NCBI RefSeq assembly: GCF_900100765.1
Contig: NZ_FNFO01000002.1
Location: 62,001-126,000, forward strand
From: Catalinimonas alkaloidigena
Lineage (GTDB): Bacteria; Bacteroidota; Bacteroidia; Cytophagales; Flexibacteraceae
Direction: 5' to 3'
Length of the DNA: 64,000 nt
Position 1 is the first letter of the stretch. Each line of letters opens with the position of its first letter. The translations under genes were made by a program, and so were the position numbers. Below the pieces are notes generated by a model. It was not told the origin of the DNA. It saw nothing but the letters and a program-made list of their open reading frames with translations, and made no database searches. This document shows positions 53,508 through 62,303 of this stretch, one piece after another.

Positions 53508-54500
53508 TTATTCAGCGACAGAAGCTTTCTTCAGGCGGCTCTGGTACAGCTTCCGGAATTTGGCCAGTTTCGGCGAAATCACCGCCGCGCAATAGCCCTG
53601 TCCCGGATTGTTACGGTAGTAGTTTTGGTGATACGCCTCCGCTGGATAAAAGACCTCGAATGGCTTCACATCCGTTACGATTTTCTCCTCCAGATTAGGT
53701 TGTATCTCCTCGATGATCTTAAGCGCTTCTGCCCGTTGCATGTCGTTGTGCGTCAGGATCGTACTGCGGTATTGCGTCCCGACGTCGGCACCCTGGCGGT
53801 TCAGTGTCGTCGGGTCGTGCGTGGTCAGGTGAATCCGTAGCAAGTCCGCATACGAAATTTTCTCGGGATCGAAGGTGATCTGCACCACCTCCGCATGGCC
53901 GGTCCGGCCACTGCACACTTCCTTATAGGTAGGGTTGGGCAATTGCCCGTCGCTGTAACCGGACACCACGCTGGTTACTCCCTCCAGGTCCTGGAAAATG
54001 GCCTCTGTGCACCAGAAACAGCCACCTCCGAAGGTTGCTTTCTCCAACGTTGTAGTAGCTTCCACCTTTTGCAGCGCTACGGCATTCATGCAATAACGCA
54101 GGCCGCTTGGGGCCGGTCCGTCCGGAAAAACGTGTCCCAGGTGCGCACCACACGTGTTGCAAACCGTCTCCACCCGCTTCATGCCGTAAGCATTGTCGAT
54201 GTGGTAAGCAATGGCATTTTCCTTCGCGGGTTGCGTAAACGACGGCCATCCCGTTCCGGACTCGAACTTCTCGTCCGAGTCGAACAACAGCGTATCGCAG
54301 CAGACACAAGCGTATTGACCGGGCTCGAACCGGCTGCACATTTCACTGGAAAAGGCCCGCTCGGTGCCCTTCTGGCGCGTGACGTAAAATTGTTCCGGCG
54401 TGAGTTGTGCTTTCCACTCAGCCTCTGATTTCTCGACTACTTTATCGGGTTTGGGGTTGCCCTGGTTGGCAAACCGGATGACATCAATCCAACGTAGCAT
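53508..54500 (-). CDS. msrBA: Bifunctional methionine sulfoxide reductase (MsrB-MsrA fusion)
   Basis: A 330-residue fusion. The N-terminal MsrB domain (about 20-145) has zinc Cys pairs CVCC and CNTC, the motif SGTGWPSFTQP, and catalytic Cys137 in LRYCMNAV, reducing R-sulfoxides. The C-terminal MsrA domain (about 152-320) has GGCFWC with catalytic Cys161, then GYSDGQLPNPTYKEVCSG (seen as NPTYKEVCSG) and HAEVVQITFDP, reducing S-sulfoxides. The order B-A is the reverse of the neisserial PilB order (A-B) but common in Bacteroidota. There is no signal peptide, so it repairs cytosolic methionines, fed by thioredoxin. It starts 120 bases of AT-richer spacer downstream of the unknown secreted protein. 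Confidence 0.95.
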   Translation of the reverse strand: MLRWIDVIRFANQGNPKPDKVVEKSEAEWKAQLTPEQFYVTRQKGTERAFSSEMCSRFEPGQYACVCCDTLLFDSDEKFESGTGWPSFTQPAKENAIAYHIDNAYGMKRVETVCNTCGAHLGHVFPDGPAPSGLRYCMNAVALQKVEATTTLEKATFGGGCFWCTEAIFQDLEGVTSVVSGYSDGQLPNPTYKEVCSGRTGHAEVVQITFDPEKISYADLLRIHLTTHDPTTLNRQGADVGTQYRSTILTHNDMQRAEALKIIEEIQPNLEEKIVTDVKPFEVFYPAEAYHQNYYRNNPGQGYCAAVISPKLAKFRKLYQSRLKKASVAE

Positions 54501-54620
54501 ATGTAAAAATTTAAAAATTCGTAAAAGTGAGAAGGGGCGTGCCCTCAGAGATATAAGCTAATTCTCTTCCTTCGGAATGAGTTGCTACCGCCATAACACC
54601 ATTCGGCAAAGAAATGATTC

Positions 54621-56306
54621 CTACTCTTCCACGCGTCTTTTTACGCCCTTGCTCGATCTGGAAACTGTTCTGTAGATGTTCTTGATTTTTTCGTTTGCCG
54701 GTCCGGTAAACCAGGCATTAAAGGTCAGAATATCTCCATTATCGACCGCATTGACCAATGCCGCTCTCTTTGACTCAAGTTCTTTATTTGTACTGGAAAG
54801 ATTGACGGTGAACGCTTGTGGATAAATTCTGCGAACGTTCATCGGCGTAGACGTTTGACCGGCGTGTTGCAGGGAAATCAGAGGGGCGGTATACGCGTAA
54901 TAAAGAAGGGTTTCGTGTTCGGGTATGACCAGGACGTCCGGATGCGCTTCCAATACCCGGCGAAAGATTTCGACGTCATAAGGGTTGTTGGGATCGCCGT
55001 TCGAGTCCACATAAAATAGGGTACAGCCCCAGCGATCTTTGGCATAACTTATTTTATCAATGAGCAAATCGGCCACCGCCTTTGTGTCGATGAGTTGATC
55101 GGTCGTTTTAAGTTCTCTTTGTGCAGGCTTGCCTTTCCGGAAAGCGTTCAGGTCTAGGCGCTGCGGACGCAGGCAGACACCTACTTTAAAACCAGCATCC
55201 GTAAACTTTTTGAAGTAGGCATCGGCTACCTCTTCCATCTCTGGAGCGAGTTCTTTTACCAGACGCGGATCGCCTACATACGTATTAGGATGCCATGACT
55301 CTTCTCCTTCGATATCCCAGGTAATCATACCTTGGGCGTTCATGTCTTTCAGAATTTTAATGCTTTGATCGGCATACGCCAAAACACGCTTTTGGAACTC
55401 CGCTCTCCCTTCAGGAGTCGTGACGTTGATCTTTTTGTCATTCCACCATCCTCGTGGATTGGTGGGATACTTCTGGTTGGCGGTTGCTAAAAATAAAGTG
55501 CCAATAGGACGACGGTCCTCCCAGTTGAGTTGCATGGGATACGTCTTGGAGAAGGTTTCGTACACATCACTGGCCAATTGGTCAGGATCGTCTTTTTCGC
55601 CTCCGAAACGTAAGGAGAGGTGATACGTATCCGTTTTGCCCGGAGCAATGGGACGATCAATGTAAGGCAAACTGGTCGGGAGCCAGGGGTGTTTTCCCGT
55701 CAGAATCCATAGTGGAAACACCGTGTTCTTGGCGCGGTTGTTGGCCCAGGGAAACCCGATCAATAAGTCTTCTTTTACATCATTGTTTGTGAGCACAATT
55801 TTACCCCCTTGAAAGGTCAGAGGCTTAATGGACAACCCCCCTTTGTTAGAAGCCAGCATTACATTATTGCCCTTGTATTCTTCCGGTGGCGTGGGAAGCC
55901 GCAGGGCCATGATGTTTAATGTATGTGACTGCAACGTCAGGTTGGAGGTATTCTTAACAGAAACCTCAAGTGCTAACTCATTGCCTTTGGGCGTATACGT
56001 ACAGGTGTAGGTTGCCCAGGGATAGACATAGCTCACTTGATTCTTGGCGACGTCGATCTTCTTTTCAAACGATTTTACTTCAGGTGAATCGGTTTTCCCT
56101 GTTGCAGCATCGAATAAACTGGCACCAAGTACTTTGAACTGGCCATTGTTCAAAAATTCCGTATCGCCATATTCAATGGACCTTATTCCTCGTTGTGGAT
56201 CGATATTGATTTTTACCTCATCTTTTGGCGGATCAGCGTAGCCTAGCTGGCTCATGGTGAACAAGGTCAGAAAAAAAGCAAGTGTGCGTAGTCGGAGCGT
56301 ATTCAT
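54621..56306 (-). CDS. Unknown exported protein, possible TIM-barrel glycosidase-like
   Basis: A 561-residue exported protein from ATG 56306 with a signal peptide (to about residue 25, ending LGYADP). I do not recognise a family for certain. Residues about 30-260 are beta-rich (NISxxxxN, TFQGGKIVLTNND), like the N-terminal beta-sandwich of many carbohydrate-active enzymes. Residues about 280-520 alternate helices and strands with acidic strand ends: MITWDIEGEE, GVCLRPQRLDL, CTLFYVDSNGDPNNP, VLVIPEHETLL. That is the layout of a (beta/alpha)8 hydrolase with Asp/Glu pairs. The gene is visibly lower in G+C (about 45% in a sampled line) than all flanking genes, suggesting acquisition from another lineage. 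Enzyme activity is inference. Confidence 0.6.
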   Translation of the reverse strand: MNTLRLRTLAFFLTLFTMSQLGYADPPKDEVKINIDPQRGIRSIEYGDTEFLNNGQFKVLGASLFDAATGKTDSPEVKSFEKKIDVAKNQVSYVYPWATYTCTYTPKGNELALEVSVKNTSNLTLQSHTLNIMALRLPTPPEEYKGNNVMLASNKGGLSIKPLTFQGGKIVLTNNDVKEDLLIGFPWANNRAKNTVFPLWILTGKHPWLPTSLPYIDRPIAPGKTDTYHLSLRFGGEKDDPDQLASDVYETFSKTYPMQLNWEDRRPIGTLFLATANQKYPTNPRGWWNDKKINVTTPEGRAEFQKRVLAYADQSIKILKDMNAQGMITWDIEGEESWHPNTYVGDPRLVKELAPEMEEVADAYFKKFTDAGFKVGVCLRPQRLDLNAFRKGKPAQRELKTTDQLIDTKAVADLLIDKISYAKDRWGCTLFYVDSNGDPNNPYDVEIFRRVLEAHPDVLVIPEHETLLYYAYTAPLISLQHAGQTSTPMNVRRIYPQAFTVNLSSTNKELESKRAALVNAVDNGDILTFNAWFTGPANEKIKNIYRTVSRSSKGVKRRVEE

Positions 56307-56460
56307 AGCGATGTAATAATAAGTCAGCATACAACTGGCAAGCAGCGTGCCAGCTTGGTGCGTAATCCTTTTAAACTGTTTTACGTTTAGGGTGGGTAAC
56401 GTGCAGGCTGTGGGTTGAACAGCGCAGTACAGGACTTTGCTTCTCTTACCTCTTTACGCA

Positions 56461-57096
56461 ATGCGCACTATTCTGTTTAGTCTCTTGGTGGGTCTGTCGG
56501 TTGCATGTGCCTCCCGGGAAGCTTCCGACGAAGGAACAGACACCACACGGCAAGCGGCTACGGTCGCCCGTGAACCCCGCCCCGAGAGGCTGGTGGATTC
56601 CCTGCAGATCGAAGGGATGATGGAGCCCGTCCGCCTGCACCTGTACACCGCTCCGGAAGACTTTCCGCTGGGCTTTAGCACCTACCTACCAGAGGACATG
56701 TCGGCTGAGCCGGTAAGTTCGGACGAAGGCGATGCCCTCCGGCTGACGAGCAATCCGTCGGGTGAAGCCGACGGCCCCCAGGCGGGATTGACCTTCTTCG
56801 TGTTTCCGGAACGGACTTCTGAAGCCGAGGCAACCCAGAGGGCGCAAGAGGTCGCCACCGGGGGTGGGGAGACCTCGCCCGATACCTTGCCTACAGACCT
56901 GCCCTGGATGCGGGCCTTTTACCTTCACACTGCGCCGGGAGGAGCACACACCCGGAGCGTGCGCCTGGGAACCTACCAAGGTCGTTACTTTTATTTTATG
57001 GAGGAGTATCCGTCCGAAATGAGCGAGGGTTTTGGACCGCGTGTCCGCTTGGTGCTGCGCGAGTGGCGCTGGCAGGACACCGGCAATAGCCTTTAA
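56461..57096 (+). CDS. Lipoprotein of unknown function
   Basis: A 211-residue predicted lipoprotein from ATG 56461 (signal LLVGLSVAC, lipid on Cys16). A low-complexity acidic linker (about 17-50) is followed by a compact alpha/beta domain: RLHLYTAPEDFPLGFSTYLPEDM, seen as APEDFPLGFSTYLPEDM, FFVFPERTSEAEATQRAQEVA, seen as FVFPERTSEAEATQ, and a terminal strand pair GTYQGRYFYFMEEYP. I do not recognise the family. The stop overlaps the GSCFA gene stop by TTAA. Confidence 0.65.
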   Translation: MRTILFSLLVGLSVACASREASDEGTDTTRQAATVAREPRPERLVDSLQIEGMMEPVRLHLYTAPEDFPLGFSTYLPEDMSAEPVSSDEGDALRLTSNPSGEADGPQAGLTFFVFPERTSEAEATQRAQEVATGGGETSPDTLPTDLPWMRAFYLHTAPGGAHTRSVRLGTYQGRYFYFMEEYPSEMSEGFGPRVRLVLREWRWQDTGNSL

Positions 57097-58067
57097 TGCA
57101 GTTGCTGGCCAATGTGGTGCAGTTCTGTACTGACGTCCACCGCGTGCGCCAGGCTTTGCAGTTTTGTATGCAATGAACGCAGAAATTGCTGATGCGCCGG
57201 CGAATCGGGCTGGAAGGGACGATGCGCCAGCGCTCGCCGGATGCCTTCCCACTCTTTTACAAAAGCCAGGGCCGATTCGCTCAAAAATGTCTGATCGAAT
57301 TTTTCCCACACGTAAGCTTCTGCCATTTCGGTAGGATGAAGCAGGTCCGAACCGTAAAAGCGGTAGTCGCGCAAATCATCGATCAGGAGCTCATAGCTGG
57401 GAAAGTACGTGACGTAAGGGTGGCGTTCCTGCAACTGATGGGCGGCCAGCCGCAGCGTGGCTTTGCTCACGCTGTTCAGCGGAAGGGTGTCTTTCACGTG
57501 TCGAACCGGGCTGACTGTCAGAATCACCTCTAGGTCGGGCGCAAGTCGGCGTGCTGCTTGCAGGGTTGCAGTGGCGTCGTCCACAATCCGGTCTACCGAC
57601 AGGAGCTCTTTCCGGAACTGCCGGGCCGGAAGTTTGTGACAATTGGCTACGATGGCTGGCGTATCCACACGTTGGTAGACAAACGCCGTCCCCCAGGTCA
57701 GCAGCAGGACGCGGGTCTGCCGCAGCCAATGGTGCATCTGCGCCACCGTTTCCGTTAACCGCTGGGCCAGTGCCTCGCGGCTCCCGGCCGTCACTTCCGA
57801 ATGTGCATCGTAATGAAACCATTGTCCTTCGCGCTCCAGATACCCTGCCTCTGCAAAAGGCTGACGGTGCGCAGCGAGCTGCAACAGCCGGTGAAGCGAC
57901 AGGGGATTGTAGACGATCCCGAAGGGGTTGTGCAGTACTTGAAATTTGTAGTCGTGTAGCCGCTGACCGAGGCGATCGGCAAAACACGACCCCAGCGACA
58001 GCAGAGGGTCGGCCAGCTGGATGCGGAAGGAGGCCGGTGACACCGGCAGTTCGGTGCGAAAATGCAT
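57093..58067 (-). CDS. GSCFA-domain protein (SGNH-hydrolase-like)
   Basis: A 324-residue protein from ATG 58067; the frame is open upstream but MHFRTELPVSP is the usual start of this family. It has the namesake GSCFADRLGQRL near residue 40, LTWGTAFVYQ, LTVSPVRHVKD, and the C-terminal block YFPSYELLIDDLRDYRFYGSDLLHPT, seen as SYELLIDDLRDYRFYG and SDLLHPT. GSCFA proteins are predicted relatives of SGNH esterases; their substrate is unknown, although some are linked to polysaccharide acetylation. There is no signal peptide. It is probably separately transcribed from the upstream gene (136 bases apart). Confidence 0.9.
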   Translation of the reverse strand: MHFRTELPVSPASFRIQLADPLLSLGSCFADRLGQRLHDYKFQVLHNPFGIVYNPLSLHRLLQLAAHRQPFAEAGYLEREGQWFHYDAHSEVTAGSREALAQRLTETVAQMHHWLRQTRVLLLTWGTAFVYQRVDTPAIVANCHKLPARQFRKELLSVDRIVDDATATLQAARRLAPDLEVILTVSPVRHVKDTLPLNSVSKATLRLAAHQLQERHPYVTYFPSYELLIDDLRDYRFYGSDLLHPTEMAEAYVWEKFDQTFLSESALAFVKEWEGIRRALAHRPFQPDSPAHQQFLRSLHTKLQSLAHAVDVSTELHHIGQQLH

Positions 58068-58203
58068 CGGGAAAGATACAGTACCCAGCACGACTCTCGC
58101 AACCTGTCCGGCAGCTTCTGGCCGAGCCGCTATACAAGCAAGAAACGGACGAGCCGATCTGACGTCGGACCTGTCCGTTTTCTCAACGTATTCAGGACTA
58201 CGC

Positions 58204-58902
58204 TTAGCGCTGTGGGTTTCGCTTACTTTCTGCGATAAGCGTATCGGGGAGGGAGGGCGTGTGGATCTGAACAAACCGTTGAGAGAGGTGCCGGAGGTCA
58301 ATCGCTCGTTCGACGACGTGGGTGCCGACACGTAGCTTTAGCGTGTAAATGCCGGCTCGCATGCCTTCCATGTTGAACGTACGTATGTACTTGGGTGTCT
58401 TGACAAGGTCCAGCTGCATCACCCGGCCCTGCGCATCTTTTAGTTTGATGTAGACCCACTTCTTAGTTGGGTTTTCCAGCGCAATTTTGAACTTACAGGT
58501 ACCGGGAATGGCGAAAATATTACTCTGCAATTGCTTAACCGAAGGGTCGAGCGGGGTTTCTGCGGGAGGTAACGCAAGCGCCCGTACGTGCTCGGAAACC
58601 AGTCGCCCTGCCACGTACCATGCGTGCAGGTCGTTCAGTGACCGCAGGGTGCGGGGCGTTAGCTTCAGGTAGCGTTCGTGCAGCGCCTCTTCATACATCA
58701 GGATGTCGTCCTTGTCAAAAAACTTAACGACCGTCCGGCGCTTGACAGGGTCGGTAAAGAGGCTCCAGTAGCCGCGGCCTGCGTCGGGATACACCCGGTG
58801 AACCTCTTTCTCTTGTGCCATCAGACTACTGGTGGTCTGGGCAAAAAGGGCGATACAAACCAGGAATTGTTTGCATGAGGGGGGAAGGGCGAGTGGGTAC
58901 AT
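58204..58902 (-). CDS. Hypothetical exported protein
   Basis: A 232-residue protein from ATG 58902 with an N-terminal signal (residues 1-29, ending SSLMAQ). I do not recognise it. The second half reads as a beta-sandwich: CKFKIALENPTKKWVYIKLKDAQG, seen as FKIALENPTKKWVYIKLKD, then MRAGIYTLKLRVGTHVVER, reminiscent of the Fn3-like or T9SS-sorting-like folds (a G-x-Y-x-L-K-L strand), but there is no run to a proper sorting tail because 45 more residues follow. The middle (FDKDDILMYEEALHERYLKL, seen as DKDDILMYEEALHE) is helical. Neighbours are also poorly conserved. Confidence 0.55.
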   Translation of the reverse strand: MYPLALPPSCKQFLVCIALFAQTTSSLMAQEKEVHRVYPDAGRGYWSLFTDPVKRRTVVKFFDKDDILMYEEALHERYLKLTPRTLRSLNDLHAWYVAGRLVSEHVRALALPPAETPLDPSVKQLQSNIFAIPGTCKFKIALENPTKKWVYIKLKDAQGRVMQLDLVKTPKYIRTFNMEGMRAGIYTLKLRVGTHVVERAIDLRHLSQRFVQIHTPSLPDTLIAESKRNPQR

Positions 58903-59001
58903 AGGAGTGAGGGAGTTGAGTGGGAATCTTGTGCTTTTGTAAAGAATCACGGCAACTCACCCCGAATTGGCTCAGCACTCCTGTAGTATTTTTTAAGAGA
59001 C

Positions 59002-59036
59002 AAAAAAACAGGCCGGGAGTAAATCCTGGCCTGTTT
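59002..59036 (-). terminator. Rho-independent terminator
   Basis: AAACAGGCC (59006-59014) pairs with GGCCTGTTT (59028-59036), extended inward by GGA/TCC. On the minus strand the stem is followed by a T run (59002-59008). It ends the sigma-kinase-exported-protein unit. Confidence 0.85.
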
Positions 59037-59067
59037 CAGATGGTCCATCCTTATAAACGTCTCTCTT

Positions 59068-59634
59068 TTATTTTGACGTTGTAGCCGCCGTCGGCTTCAG
59101 GTAATGCGCTTTTAGTTTGACTCTTCGGGCACGTGTCGTGTACATCGTCATCCTAAAGTGCCTGATATCTCCCTTTTGGTTCTCTACCGTCATGGTGTTG
59201 CTGAGGGCCGTGCCCCGTTGAGGAATGTCCATGTAAAGGATTACGCTGTCGGACGGAGTACCCTGGCACGCGATCGTTAAAGGAGATTCGCTCTTGTGCA
59301 TGCCTTGCAATTGCAGTTGTTTCAGGCCATACGTATCGCTAACACGCAGCTTTACCTGCATGGGCTCATCGAGTTGAACAGAATCTTTTTTGAACTTTAT
59401 ACTGCCCTTCTTTTTCATATGGTGGTATTGGAAATTGATTCCCCCGATCAGAATGGCCTGGGGGCTACACCTTTTCAGGCAACTGTCGTCAGGACACAGG
59501 CATGGGGATAGCTCAAATTCGACGGTATCCGGGGCGTCAAAGGTCGCATCCTGACCTAAAAGCATAAAAAAGTTTGCGAAGTACAGGGCACAAAGCAGCC
59601 CCCAGCGACAAAAGAAGGCAGGAAGATCGTCCAT
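59068..59634 (-). CDS. Hypothetical exported protein following the kinase gene
   Basis: A 188-residue protein with an N-terminal hydrophobic signal (about residues 10-27). The mature start carries a tight Cys cluster, PCLCPDDSCLKRCSP (four Cys in 15 residues), then two beta-rich halves with MQVKLRVSDTYGLKQLQLQG and HFRMTMYTTRARRVKLKAHY, seen as VKLRVSDTYGLKQLQ and FRMTMYTTRARR. No family recognised. It lies 11 bases after the Ser/Thr kinase gene on the same strand and before a strong terminator, so it is the third gene of the sigma factor-kinase operon and a possible regulated or sensed partner. Confidence 0.6.
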   Translation of the reverse strand: MDDLPAFFCRWGLLCALYFANFFMLLGQDATFDAPDTVEFELSPCLCPDDSCLKRCSPQAILIGGINFQYHHMKKKGSIKFKKDSVQLDEPMQVKLRVSDTYGLKQLQLQGMHKSESPLTIACQGTPSDSVILYMDIPQRGTALSNTMTVENQKGDIRHFRMTMYTTRARRVKLKAHYLKPTAATTSK

Positions 59635-59645
59635 GTGTATGAGGT

Positions 59646-62291
59646 TTAGAGGGAAGGAATTTGTTGACGGCAGAAATCAGCCGGGGCGAGCTGACCGGTT
59701 AACTTGTACACTTGAATTGCATCGTGTAAGGCGAGTCGGTAACGGTTGTGTTTTTCGCCGAAAACCTCTTTGATGATCGGGAGGTGGCTTTGCACCAGTG
59801 TATCGGCGGGGAGGGAATCGCCCAGCCCGGCCAGTGCTTTGGCCAGGCGCAGGTTGCATATGCTCTGCAAAACGGGCATTTCTGGGCGGTACAGGCGGTA
59901 CAAGCAGATGCTTTCGTTGGCAGCAATTTGTGCCTCTGCGTACCGTGCCATGCGTACGTAAAGGTCCGTCAGGGTAGCATAAGAGGTTCCCTGAATGTAA
60001 TGACCCTCCGGAAAAAGCTTTGTGAATTGTGCAGAGGCACGATTCAACACGCGTTCGGCTTCGAGCGGATCGGAGGCCGGATCGTTGGTGAGAGAAACCC
60101 CCAGATTTTGCAGGGCTTTGGCGAGGGGGAGGCTCGGATCTCCGAACTTCGCCTCGTTGGAACGCACCAGACTTCGCAACAGTGGGATCGATTCATAGTA
60201 ACGGCCTTCGTATTGCAGCATCAGCGCGTAGTTCTGTAAGTTGAGTTCGGTTTCCTGATGGTCGGCGCCTAGCGTACGGGTTAGCAACCGATCTGCCCGC
60301 TTGAAATGCGGCTCGGCTTCTTTGTCACTCACCAAACTCAGCAGATACGCCAGCATACCTAGTTGCACGGCGTAGTGCGGGGAATTTTCCCCGTACTGTG
60401 CTGCACTTCTGTCTACCAAAACTTTCTCTTGTGTAATGGCCTCTTGAATTTTTCCGGCTTCTGCAAGCAGGTGAATGCGCATCGTCATTACATCCAGGTA
60501 TTCGGGCAATTCGGGAGAGGAGCGTAGGGTCGATACCGCTTTTTCGATGACAGAATCGGCTGCTGCCGGGCGGTGCTGCATGGTAAATACTAAGGCGAGG
60601 TACGATTGCCCTACGGCCTGTTCTACCTCTTTTTCCGGCAGATAACGACGGTAAAGTTGCTCGCCCTGGCGGAGGTAGTGCTCGGCACTGTCCAGATTGC
60701 GGTCGCGAAACCCCATGCCACGGAGGGTCAGTACCTCTGCCATGTGTGTGCTGGTGGCACCATACAAACGGCCCACCAGCATTTCGCGCTCTTGGCCCAC
60801 CTGATCGGCTTCTTCAAACAACTCCAGGTTCAGATACGCTTTCTGGAGTAGGGCCAGAAGCGCCGCTTTGATTTCGGGTTGCCGGGCAAGTGTGTCCGAA
60901 ATGCGCGTGTACTGTGCGTCTAAAAATTGCCGTACGGTGAGTTGTCCCGGGTCTTCTACGTGTAAAGGACCGTAAGGATCGAGGCTGGTGAACATATCGC
61001 TCAAGACGCCCTGCATAACCTGTGCCCGGTTGCGCTCGGCAGTTACCTTTTCTGTATAGAACAAGCTGAACCCCAAGAGTAGCAGCAGGAGGGTACTGCC
61101 GGTGACTACGGCCGTCTGGTGGCGTCGGACAAATTTCTGGAGCTGATAGCCCCACGCATCGCCTCGCAGGGCAATGGGCAAGTGATGTTGGTAGCGATAG
61201 AGGTCGTCGGCAAGGTGAGCCACACTCTGATAGCGCCGATCCGGAGATTTGCGCAGGGCTTTCAGGGCAATCAGATCCAGGTCCGCTCGTAGGGTTCGGC
61301 GCAGTTTTGCGCCCGTCGTGCCCTGGGCGGCAGCGGCTTCGTCGGTCACCACGCGGCTGGGCGAGGGGAGGTCTTTTTCGAGGACCGCTTCTTCCAACTG
61401 ACGGAGCGATCCGCCTGCAACGGCCTGTGCCGCCTGACCCGTCAATAACTTGTACAAAATAAGCCCTAACTGATACACATCGGTCGTAATGGTCACGGGC
61501 TGGCCCAGTACTTGTTCTGGGGCGGCGTAGTCGGGGGTGAACAGCCGCAGGCCCGTGCGCGTGTGCAACGCATCGGCCCCTGTTTCTTCGCCCAGCACTT
61601 TGGCAATGCCGAAGTCGAGTAGCTTTACTTCGCCTTCCGGAGTGACCAGCAGGTTGGAGGGCTTTAGGTCACGATGCACTACCAGATGCTGATGCGCGTG
61701 TTGTACGGCTTGGCAGACGGTAGTAAAGAGGGCGAGGCGTTGGGACAGGGCAAGCTGGTGCTGATCACAGTACCGGTCGATGGGTGCTCCATCCACGTAT
61801 TCCATCACAAAATACGGCACGCCCTGCTCCGTAACGCCACCTCCGTAGAGCCGCGAAATGTTGGGGTGCTCCAGCCGGGCGAGGATTTGCCGTTCGTAAC
61901 GGAACCGCCGGACAACTTCTTCGGTGTCCACCCCCCGTTTGATGACTTTCAGTGCGACCTGTTGCTCAAACTCGCCATCGACGCGTTCGGCCAGGTACAC
62001 CACGGCCATGCCACCGCGACCCAACTCACGAACGATGCGGTAGGGACCTACCCGGTCGTGGGTTTGGAGGGGCGCAAACGGTTTTTCGTGCAGACTTCCG
62101 GCAACAGACTGGCGAAACCTTTGGAAGAAATGGGTAGCGGCATGTTCAGAATGCAGCAACCGCAGCAGTGCCGCGTAGACGTCGGGCGACTCTTCTTCCG
62201 TATGGCGGAGCAGGGTGTCGCGTTCAGGGCCTTCAAGCGTCAGAAGCTGTGTGTACAACGTCTCTAGTCGCTCCCACTCCTGTGCGTCCAT
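59646..62291 (-). CDS. Membrane Ser/Thr protein kinase with TPR C-terminus
   Basis: An 881-residue Hanks-type kinase. The kinase domain (about 84-370) is complete: glycine loop GRGGMAVVY (91-99), Lys115 in VALKVIKRG, HRDLKPSN with Asp208, and DFGIAK with Asp226. One transmembrane helix follows (about 395-415), then about ten TPR units to the end on the outer side. This cytosolic kinase plus periplasmic TPR layout is common in Planctomycetota, Acidobacteriota and some Bacteroidota. The ECF sigma gene lies 12 bases upstream and a small exported protein gene 11 bases downstream. The kinase probably senses proteins by its TPRs and phosphorylates the sigma factor or a linked regulator. Confidence 0.93.
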   Translation of the reverse strand: MDAQEWERLETLYTQLLTLEGPERDTLLRHTEEESPDVYAALLRLLHSEHAATHFFQRFRQSVAGSLHEKPFAPLQTHDRVGPYRIVRELGRGGMAVVYLAERVDGEFEQQVALKVIKRGVDTEEVVRRFRYERQILARLEHPNISRLYGGGVTEQGVPYFVMEYVDGAPIDRYCDQHQLALSQRLALFTTVCQAVQHAHQHLVVHRDLKPSNLLVTPEGEVKLLDFGIAKVLGEETGADALHTRTGLRLFTPDYAAPEQVLGQPVTITTDVYQLGLILYKLLTGQAAQAVAGGSLRQLEEAVLEKDLPSPSRVVTDEAAAAQGTTGAKLRRTLRADLDLIALKALRKSPDRRYQSVAHLADDLYRYQHHLPIALRGDAWGYQLQKFVRRHQTAVVTGSTLLLLLLGFSLFYTEKVTAERNRAQVMQGVLSDMFTSLDPYGPLHVEDPGQLTVRQFLDAQYTRISDTLARQPEIKAALLALLQKAYLNLELFEEADQVGQEREMLVGRLYGATSTHMAEVLTLRGMGFRDRNLDSAEHYLRQGEQLYRRYLPEKEVEQAVGQSYLALVFTMQHRPAAADSVIEKAVSTLRSSPELPEYLDVMTMRIHLLAEAGKIQEAITQEKVLVDRSAAQYGENSPHYAVQLGMLAYLLSLVSDKEAEPHFKRADRLLTRTLGADHQETELNLQNYALMLQYEGRYYESIPLLRSLVRSNEAKFGDPSLPLAKALQNLGVSLTNDPASDPLEAERVLNRASAQFTKLFPEGHYIQGTSYATLTDLYVRMARYAEAQIAANESICLYRLYRPEMPVLQSICNLRLAKALAGLGDSLPADTLVQSHLPIIKEVFGEKHNRYRLALHDAIQVYKLTGQLAPADFCRQQIPSL

Positions 62292-62303
62292 GGTTGTCGC
62301 TCG

